Shown: positions 15,759 to 20,808 of the stretch, piece after piece
Layout of the letters: the number at the start of each line of letters is the position of its first letter
Numbering within the stretch: the first letter of the stretch is position 1
Assembly (NCBI GenBank): GCA_964392265.1
Contig: CAYMOS010000001.1
Location: forward strand, 186,001 to 250,000
DNA from: CALMAK01 sp964392265
GTDB taxonomy: Bacteria > Patescibacteriota > Saccharimonadia > Saccharimonadales > Saccharimonadaceae
Reading direction: 5' to 3'
Length of the DNA stretch: 64,000 nucleotides
Notes under the pieces: model-generated
Database searches by the model: none
What the model saw: only the letters and a program-made list of their open reading frames with translations
Told to the model about the DNA's origin: nothing
Program-made: the position numbers and the translations under genes

Positions 15759-16667
15759 ATGACCGAGAAGACCTACGGCATCGCCATTGCCCAGGCTGAG
15801 GCTACGCTGATTCAGCTTGGCCCCCTCCTGCGGCGGGGGGACACCTCCGTCCTTCCCGAGTACCGGCCAGCGCGGGACACCATCCTCAGCCTGGAAAAGG
15901 CGGAGGTGGTGAGGATTCCCGCCGCATCCGACATGGACGCCATGTGGGACGCGGCGGGCTTCCCGGACGTGGGCGGCCAGCCCGTGCCCGGAGAAGAAAA
16001 CACCGTCTGGGCCGACGGTCACCGTGAGGTGACTGGGGTCCACCGTCGCCTGCGGGCGGCGGAATGGTCCATTGTCAGCCGCGGAACCGCCGAGCGAGAG
16101 TTCTCACTCGGCAGTGTCGGCCGCGACGGCTCCCGGGCATTCGCCTGGGAATCGGTGTTCGGCACCTGGGGTCGGCGCCACTGGCGCATCACTGGCCGGT
16201 TGACCCTCGTGGGTGGCCGGCTGGCCGCCCACGACGTCAAGATCGCGGTCGAGTCGACTGCCCGCCGTGAGGAGGGGGTCCACGAGTGGACCGTCTTCGT
16301 CGGCGGCGCGCTGGACGGCTTCATCGCCGCTCGCCTGACCTGGGTGATCGCCCAGTTCCAGGCGCGGCGGATGGCCGTGCTGCCCGGGGTACCCGAGAAC
16401 TGGTATCACACCTGGGCATACCGGGCGCCCGCCGGCACTGCCGCCCCCGAGGGCTGGGTGCCGGTTCCGCTCTCCGAGGAGGAGGCCGAGAACGGCTGGC
16501 ACGACATCTACGGAGGGGTCGCAGCCGAGTGGCTCCTGCCGGAGGCGGACGCCGACGGGGTGATTTATGTCACCCTACGCGACGACGACTACGGCAGCGC
16601 CCGCGTCCTCGGCCCCGATGGGGCTGAGGGCGTGCTGGTGGCCTGCTACTGGGCGCAGACCCAGTAG
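15759..16667 (+). CDS. Orphan G+C-rich gene 1 of the RNA-punctuated array, 302 aa
   Basis: The ATG follows GAAAGG by seven bases. The protein is soluble, without signal or membrane segment, and I recognise no family. A conserved-looking core of two strands and Trp-rich turns (WESVFGTWGRRHWRITGRL near residue 130) is followed by a helix (FIAARLTWVIAQFQARRM) and a Trp/Tyr-rich C-terminus ending VACYWAQTQ. Codon third positions are overwhelmingly G or C, in sharp contrast to gene 3 of the same array and to core genes, so an origin in a high-G+C genome is likely. It lies between two structured RNA elements. Confidence 0.65.
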   Translation: MTEKTYGIAIAQAEATLIQLGPLLRRGDTSVLPEYRPARDTILSLEKAEVVRIPAASDMDAMWDAAGFPDVGGQPVPGEENTVWADGHREVTGVHRRLRAAEWSIVSRGTAEREFSLGSVGRDGSRAFAWESVFGTWGRRHWRITGRLTLVGGRLAAHDVKIAVESTARREEGVHEWTVFVGGALDGFIAARLTWVIAQFQARRMAVLPGVPENWYHTWAYRAPAGTAAPEGWVPVPLSEEEAENGWHDIYGGVAAEWLLPEADADGVIYVTLRDDDYGSARVLGPDGAEGVLVACYWAQTQ

Positions 16668-16673
16668 CAGTTC

Positions 16674-17079
16674 CTATCCAAACTATCCCCGCACCCTCGG
16701 GCTCCGCAAGGAGAATAGGGCGGGCTAACAGTCCCCTTACTGTGTGGTTAGCGCATCTCTGGCGCTGTGTACCTCATACCACTCTCTGAAAATGAGTACA
16801 CCTCTGGCGCGATTGCCAGCCGTCCGATCTAAAGGATGTTGAAAAGTCGCCTGTCTGGCTCCCGTACAGTAAAACGGGGGCAAATAACACCTCTACGAAA
16901 GTTCATCACTTTGCACAAAATTTGTGCGCGGGAATGAGCTTTCGGTATACGAAGGCTCGTCGTTTTAACAAGAAGTTTGGATAGTAGGCTCCTTTTCTAG
17001 CCTTCACGACGAGCGCCCATGTGTGCGCTTTGGTGAGGGCTCGAATAACGCGTAGTCCACAACTCCATTAGGAGGAATA
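16674..17079 (+). ncRNA. Structured RNA element between array genes 1 and 2
   Basis: CTATCCAAACT (16674-16684) is exactly complementary to AGTTTGGATAG (16974-16984), closing a 311-base domain. Inside are GTGTACCTCAT with ATGAGTACAC, GCTAAC with GTTAGC, GCCAG with CTGGC, and at 16896-16944 a two-stem motif (CGAAAG/CTTTCG around GCACAAAATTTGTGC) that recurs with compensatory changes at 19200-19250. After the closing stem come GCTCGTCGT/ACGACGAGC and the GGTGAGGGCTCGAA block shared with the long leader. It ends at the ribosome site of gene 2. Confidence 0.65.
16965..16983 (+). repeat. 19-base direct repeat, copy 2
   Basis: Identical to 15466-15484. Here its last ten bases form the 3' strand of the long-range stem with 16674-16684. 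Confidence 0.85.
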
Positions 17080-17430
17080 ATGTTCGGTGGTAGTAGAATG
17101 GATGCCATCCTGTTTTGGGTACTGATGATCCTGGGCTCGCCAGTGATTTTCCTGGGCCCGATGATCGCTCGAGCGGTCTACAGGTCGCGAAACGAGCGAC
17201 TCTGCCGGCTCCTCGAGGAGGAGGGCAGGCAGCTCTTGCCCTGGACCTCCTCGTGGGAGGTTGCCGACGAGTTGGCCGGGAGGACTGGCCTCAAGATGGA
17301 GGGCCACAACTGCCTCCACCAGGACTACCTGATGTTGTCCTCCTCTCCGGGAGGATTCAGGTTCACCTTCACTGTCAGGGTAGAGAGGGGAGGCCAGACG
17401 CCCGTCGTCAAGGCGTCTTGGTCTGACTGA
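17080..17430 (+). CDS. Orphan G+C-rich gene 2 of the array, small membrane protein, 116 aa
   Basis: The ATG follows TTAGGAGGAATA, a strong ribosome site. Residues 8-30 (AILFWVLMILGSPVIFLGPMI) form one membrane helix, followed by a basic stretch and an 80-residue soluble domain with one cysteine and a closing beta pattern (FRFTFTVRVERGGQTPVV). No family is recognised. Codon use is G/C-rich at third positions like gene 1. A 10-bp hairpin follows the stop. Confidence 0.65.
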   Translation: MFGGSRMDAILFWVLMILGSPVIFLGPMIARAVYRSRNERLCRLLEEEGRQLLPWTSSWEVADELAGRTGLKMEGHNCLHQDYLMLSSSPGGFRFTFTVRVERGGQTPVVKASWSD

Positions 17431-17439
17431 CCCCTAGCC

Positions 17440-17470
17440 CTCCCCGAGGAAGTAGCATCTCCTCGGGGAG
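17440..17470 (+). terminator. Hairpin after array gene 2
   Basis: CTCCCCGAGG and CCTCGGGGAG pair perfectly around 11 bases. It has no U-run, so it more likely protects or processes the transcript than terminates it; a second hairpin GTGGC-TCCG-GCCAC follows. Confidence 0.55.
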
Positions 17471-17494
17471 TGGCTCCGGCCACCCCAAATTGCC

Positions 17495-17616
17495 TACCCA
17501 AACTTCCCTTTATCGTCGATCTACCGGACGCTAAACGGTAGAAACCGGAGCTCTACGCATATTGAGCCGCCGTGAGCCATGGTTCACCCGAGAAAGGGGC
17601 GTTACGCCTTTCTCGA
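17495..17616 (+). ncRNA. Structured RNA element preceding the hammerhead
   Basis: It starts with CTACCCAAACTT, a near match to the 5' closing strand of the previous element. Then CTACCG/CGGTAG, GCTC-(10)-GAGC (17550-17567), GTGAGCC/GGTTCAC (17572-17587) and GAGAAAG...CTTTCTC (17590-17614, containing GGCG-TTA-CG) follow in order. The same three consecutive hairpins recur at 19114-19189 with paired substitutions (GCTC/GAGC to ACTC/GAGT, GAGAAAG/CTTTCTC to AAGGAAAG/CTTTCCTT), which supports a conserved RNA fold. Confidence 0.6.
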
Positions 17617-17676
17617 ACAACTGTTCTGCGGATGCGTATCTGCACTGACGAGTCCAAAAGGACGAAAACAGATTGT
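17617..17676 (+). ncRNA. Type III hammerhead ribozyme
   Basis: All core elements are present in order: stem III 5' strand ACAA-CTGT (17617-17624), U16.1 (17625), cleavage after C (17626), stem I TGCGGAT/ATCTGCA with GCGT loop (17627-17644, seven pairs), CTGACGA (17645-17651, the CUGANGA box), stem II GTCC/GGAC with AAAA loop (17652-17663), GAAA (17664-17667), and stem III 3' strand ACAG-TTGT (17668-17676, one bulged A). The known fold cleaves between 17626 and 17627. It ends 22 bases before the start of gene 3. Self-cleavage would release the gene 3 mRNA with a 5'-OH end. Confidence 0.9.
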
Positions 17677-17698
17677 CATGAAACGAAAGGTCTATTAT

Positions 17699-19057
17699 AT
17701 GCGTACAACTAGTTTAGAAACAGCACCCTCTTGGTCTGTCTATCCTGATATTCCTATTGGTGTTTCTGCCGGTGGCGAACAAACATATACAGCCTATTCA
17801 GAGACTTTGACGGGGGAGTCGGATCTATCTCCGTCGCGTGAATTGTATGTTGCCGAACTACGAGATGTATTGGGCGAGAAGTCTGTGTTTGCGGCTATGA
17901 TAGGTGATACATTGCCCGATGTGAACAGCGAAGAGGAGATAGATGCCCTACATAAATCAGCACTGATGGATATAGAGCGACTGCAAGCATTAGAAGCGCA
18001 GCGTGATATCGAAATACTACTAGGTGACCCCGAAGTCATTGCTGCTCGTGCGCGGTTTGAGGCGAGCCTCGATCGGCGTAGGGACGCGTTGCCAGGATTG
18101 ATGAGAATGATGAATTTTGTAGAGAAATTGAGCGAGCCTGTGCCTGGATGGGGTGCCACTGTTGATAGTAATTATGATTATCGAGCTGTTCGTGATTATA
18201 CTGATATGCGAATCGGGCGTAATCGCGTGTCAATTCGTCGACCTTTAGAGGGTGATGATTCGGATGCTTGTGTGGAGATTATCTCTCCTGACGGATCAGT
18301 CAGTACGATGCCATTGCAATCCTGCCTACCACTATTGCAGGTGCCGAGGCCAACGGTCGATGAAGCGCAGGCAAACAGCAGAGGCTATCTCGATAGGCTG
18401 GATGCAGGGACGCGCCAGAATGAGGAGTATCTCGAGCTATGGTACTGGATTCTTATGGAGGATAGTGATGTCAGGATACCCCACCTTCATGATGATACGT
18501 GTCAACGGCATCGTTCGTTTGGCTGTCAAGAAAAGGGCATAACATACAGGTGGCCGCGATTTGTCCGTCCTACAAAGTGGGGTGGTGATCTGGCCGATAT
18601 TCCTGGGATCGACCGGCTGAGCGGATATACTGATTTTAATGGCTATACGAGCTCCAACCTCCATCTAGCGGCGGCAAGTCTGGACGGTGAGTCTGGAAAT
18701 TTGGCTGTTATATTTGTGGGTGCACGTGGCAACGGTGTCCCGCAGCGGTTTACGCGCAATATTGGTGATGTCCCTTTACATCATCGTGATCACAGCGTGA
18801 CGATTAGTGATGAGGGTAGGCTCGTACTGCGTGTCCCTGTACAAAATTCAGACGGCACTGTCGATCAGTTGACGCGTTCCATCTTGACTGGCGGTGCAAG
18901 TGACACGAGTGTGCCCGATAAGTTACGGCAAGATGCCGAAGTGCTGCGGCAGACAGGGGTGTGGAGCCAGGAACTCGGTGAATGGCGGGATGGTATAGTG
19001 AAACTGATGCGTATCAAGAGAGCGATTGACAGCATGGCTAATGAGTACCGACCGTAG
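17699..19057 (+). CDS. Orphan gene 3 of the array, 452 aa
   Basis: The ATG at 17699 follows GAAAGG by eight bases, the same ribosome site type as gene 1; longer frames run back through the ribozyme and are rejected. Residues 55-145 look helical and coiled (LMDIERLQALEAQRDIEILL), the middle contains a possible metal site HLHDDTCQRHRSFGC, and residues 310-400 are beta-rich. There is no signal peptide. Base composition is like the core genome, unlike genes 1 and 2 on the same putative transcript. It shares a broad layout with the orphan at 13144-14247. Function unknown. Confidence 0.65.
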   Translation: MRTTSLETAPSWSVYPDIPIGVSAGGEQTYTAYSETLTGESDLSPSRELYVAELRDVLGEKSVFAAMIGDTLPDVNSEEEIDALHKSALMDIERLQALEAQRDIEILLGDPEVIAARARFEASLDRRRDALPGLMRMMNFVEKLSEPVPGWGATVDSNYDYRAVRDYTDMRIGRNRVSIRRPLEGDDSDACVEIISPDGSVSTMPLQSCLPLLQVPRPTVDEAQANSRGYLDRLDAGTRQNEEYLELWYWILMEDSDVRIPHLHDDTCQRHRSFGCQEKGITYRWPRFVRPTKWGGDLADIPGIDRLSGYTDFNGYTSSNLHLAAASLDGESGNLAVIFVGARGNGVPQRFTRNIGDVPLHHRDHSVTISDEGRLVLRVPVQNSDGTVDQLTRSILTGGASDTSVPDKLRQDAEVLRQTGVWSQELGEWRDGIVKLMRIKRAIDSMANEYRP

Positions 19058-19067
19058 GGCTTGCAGC

Positions 19068-19250
19068 GCCACTTTCGAGACGGCCTTCGGGGCTGGCTAA
19101 ACAAAAGGACGGAACTCTACGAGCTATTGAGTCGCTGAGGGTTTTCATTGAAAACATACTCCACAAGGAAAGGGCGTGACGCTTTCCTTACATCACTTTT
19201 TGAAACTTCATGATTTTATACAAAATTTGTATGCAATGATAAATTTTCAA
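19068..19250 (+). ncRNA. Structured RNA element after array gene 3
   Basis: Hairpins ACTC/GAGT (19114-19132), GTTTTC/GAAAAC (19141-19155) and AAGGAAAG/CTTTCCTT (19165-19189) match the order of those at 17550-17614. They are followed by TTGAAA/TTTCAA enclosing ATACAAAATTTGTAT (19200-19250), matching the motif at 16896-16944. The element thus joins both conserved modules and is the best single representative of the RNA family. Confidence 0.6.
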
Positions 19251-19276
19251 ATACAACCTATTCACCATAGCGAAAT

Positions 19277-19299
19277 CCCGCTGGCACGGAGCCAGCGGG
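19277..19299 (-). terminator. Terminator of the HIT gene
   Basis: CCCGCTGGC and GCCAGCGGG around five bases, with ATTTCG on the minus-strand side. Confidence 0.65.
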
Positions 19300-19318
19300 G
19301 TCGCCTGACGGGAGTTGT

Positions 19319-19702
19319 TCATGGACGGGAGTGGTCGTATTCCGTCATCAGCCCGGCGGTGCCGAGGCTGCCGCCGGAGCCATCACCACGGTAGACGATC
19401 CACCAATGGAGATGTCGAATGCGCTGACCGGCCATCTCGTACTGGTTGAGCGCCAGATTCAACGGTGCCCAGTGCTCGTACCATGGGATGTGATAGACGA
19501 GCTCCTTGATGGCCTTCATGGCGTTGTCATCGAGCTCGGTGAAGTGCTCGATGTGACGGCCGGGGATGATGAAGTAGTGCCGGTTCGGTTCGGCCGACAC
19601 CACCTTCACTAGGTAGTACCAGCTGTCGCCGATCGTGGCGGTAGCCAGGATGTCGACCTGGCCGTTCTCTGGACAGAAGGGGCAGGGCGGTGGTGCGACC
19701 AT
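19319..19702 (-). CDS. HIT-family protein, G+C-rich, 127 aa
   Basis: A zinc-type CPFC pair at residues 7-10, the strand RHYFIIPGRHIEHFTEL, and a histidine triad RHLHWWIV near residue 96 identify the HIT fold, in which nucleotide phosphoramidates or dinucleotides are hydrolysed. The triad is reduced: only HxH is followed by WW, so the third histidine is missing and activity is uncertain. Codons are G/C-rich, and the gene has its own promoter and terminator, like other accessory units here. A second, normal HIT protein is encoded at 60806-61291. Confidence 0.75.
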   Translation of the reverse strand: MVAPPPCPFCPENGQVDILATATIGDSWYYLVKVVSAEPNRHYFIIPGRHIEHFTELDDNAMKAIKELVYHIPWYEHWAPLNLALNQYEMAGQRIRHLHWWIVYRGDGSGGSLGTAGLMTEYDHSRP

Positions 19703-19756
19703 GACGATTTTTCCTCTCGGACTCCAAACGCGGGCGTTCCACGTCAGGCTAAGAAC

Positions 19757-19784
19757 ATTATGACAGAAAACTATGAAAAGTCAA
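19757..19784 (-). promoter_or_regulatory. Promoter of the HIT gene
   Basis: TTGACT (19784-19779), 16 bases, CATAAT (19762-19757). Confidence 0.65.
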
Positions 19785-19797
19785 TATATACAGAAAT

Positions 19798-19872
19798 AGA
19801 GAACACCCCTCCGTAAGGGGCGCTCTCAACTCGTAGGGACAAGGATAGCGCCCCCGAAGGGGTGGGTGCCCG
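19798..19872 (-). terminator. Tandem hairpins ending the PH-domain gene
   Basis: CCCC-GAA-GGGG near 19851-19861 and ACCCCTCCGTAAGGGG near 19804-19819, the latter followed on the minus strand by TGTTCTCTATTTCTG, lie after the stop of 20425-19874. Confidence 0.65.
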
Positions 19873-19873
19873 G

Positions 19874-20425
19874 TCAGGACCGGGGTGGAAGGTGCTTCCG
19901 GTTCTCGTCCGCAATGGACGAGAAGTAATCACGCAGGGCATTCGGGTTTGGGGCGTTCGGAATGCGCCACTTGCCATCTCGCCCGTGAAGTGTGAGCGTC
20001 AGTGATCCGTACCCGAACACCCGTCCCCACAGGCCCTGGTAAATCGCGACCTCTGAGATCCGGTAGAAATGCAGCTCCTCGTTGCTGACGGCGATGCCGT
20101 CGTAGCGAGCGTTGAGCTTGTGGCTGTCCAGTTCCCAGATGCGTCGATAGCCAGCCAGGAACCGGTTGGCGTAGCCCCAGGTGAGGGAGCCGACGATCAG
20201 CAGAATGACGCCATCGATCAGAACCCAAACGGGTGAGAGGTACACCACGGGAAGGGTAGTCTCGCCGTTTCTGTATGCGATCAGCCCCAGGATGCCAGCT
20301 AACACCTTGAAGGCGTAGACCAGGCTGACGATGCCACCGATGATGGCGAACACCCCCGCTGGCACCCAGGTGAACCAGTGCTGGGCCCACCTGTGTGGGA
20401 CGTTTGTTGACGAAGTATTGGCCAT
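19874..20425 (-). CDS. Membrane protein with bacterial PH-like domain, G+C-rich, 183 aa
   Basis: Two membrane helices (residues 19-51 with a kink, VFAIIGGIVSLVYAF and on, and 69-86, WVLIDGVILLIVGSL) precede a C-terminal domain of about 90 residues whose pattern, RIWELDSHKLNARYDGIAVSN then LHFYRISEVAIYQGLWGRVFGYGSLTL, is that of the bPH2 family of membrane-flanking PH domains. Such proteins are of unknown biochemical role. The ribosome site is GAGAAGGGG. The gene is G/C-rich and has a perfect consensus promoter, fitting the accessory set. Confidence 0.8.
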   Translation of the reverse strand: MANTSSTNVPHRWAQHWFTWVPAGVFAIIGGIVSLVYAFKVLAGILGLIAYRNGETTLPVVYLSPVWVLIDGVILLIVGSLTWGYANRFLAGYRRIWELDSHKLNARYDGIAVSNEELHFYRISEVAIYQGLWGRVFGYGSLTLTLHGRDGKWRIPNAPNPNALRDYFSSIADENRKHLPPRS

Positions 20426-20478
20426 GGCGGCCCCTTCTCGTGAAATGAACGGATGAATGTGAGTTACCTCACTCTTTA

Positions 20479-20507
20479 ATTATAGAATATTAATATAAAA
20501 ATGTCAA
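20479..20507 (-). promoter_or_regulatory. Consensus promoter of the PH-domain gene
   Basis: TTGACA (20507-20502), 17 bases, TATAAT (20484-20479): both hexamers are perfect. The leader begins with a GTGAG-GTAA-CTCAC hairpin. Confidence 0.85.
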
Positions 20508-20534
20508 AGATGTATCCCTATAATGAAAACATGA

Positions 20535-20583
20535 GCGCTATATATAGCGTTGTAAATAATAAACACGACACTATAAGGGGTTA
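20535..20583 (+). promoter_or_regulatory. Upstream NrdR-box pair
   Basis: The palindrome CGCTATATATAGCG (centre 20542/20543) and the weaker ACACTATAAGGGG (centre 20575/20576) are 33 bp apart, about three helical turns, the known arrangement of NrdR sites. A possible promoter TTGTAA-16-TATAAG (20550-20577) lies between them. Confidence 0.55.
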
Positions 20584-20618
20584 ATTTGCCTGTGGTGAAA
20601 AAAACTTTACCAAAATGC

Positions 20619-20672
20619 TTGAAAACCATATATGTAGGGGCTATAGTTTTACATAGACACTACATGTGTAGT
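20619..20672 (+). promoter_or_regulatory. nrdAB promoter with NrdR-box pair
   Basis: TTGAAA (20619-20624), 17 bases, TATAGT (20642-20647). One NrdR-like box, CCATATATGTAG (centre 20631/20632), is in the spacer, and ACACTACATGTGTAGT (centre 20664/20665) lies just past the start site, again 33 bp apart. NrdR represses ribonucleotide reductase genes when dATP is high; nrdR is not in the window. Confidence 0.65.
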
Positions 20673-20707
20673 AGTTCAATAAAACAGACATATGCGCAAG
20701 GAGGGAT

Positions 20708-20776
20708 ATGGCGCCACCGGATGAGAGACCGGAGGGTGTTCTTCTTGCACCTCTTTGTTTAGGGGCTTATGTGTGA
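20708..20776 (+). CDS. 22-aa upstream ORF in the nrdAB leader
   Basis: AAGGAGG lies six bases before an ATG that opens a 22-codon frame (MAPPDERPEGVLLAPLCLG...), ending at TGA 32 bases before nrdA. The ribosome site is stronger than that of nrdA itself, so translation is likely. The frame overlaps two hairpins (CCGG-ATGAGAGA-CCGG and GGGTG...GCACC), so it may regulate nrdA by translation. Alternatively it is a free microprotein. Confidence 0.5.
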   Translation: MAPPDERPEGVLLAPLCLGAYV

Positions 20777-20808
20777 GGGAAATTAACTAACAAATAAGGG
20801 AATAGGGT

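Noticed and set aside
17579..17698. Longer N-terminus of the orphan gene at 17699
   Set aside because: The open frame runs back to 17579 but passes through the hammerhead and two hairpins; the ribosome site GAAAGG supports the start at 17699.
19277..19299. Terminator for the RNA-punctuated array
   Set aside because: The stem has a T-rich flank only on the minus strand, where it serves the HIT gene; on the plus strand no U-run follows, so the array's 3' end remains unknown.
20700..20770. Cobalamin riboswitch before nrdA
   Set aside because: A GCCACCGG stretch recalls part of the B12 box, but the rest of the aptamer is missing and the enzyme is class I, which does not use B12.
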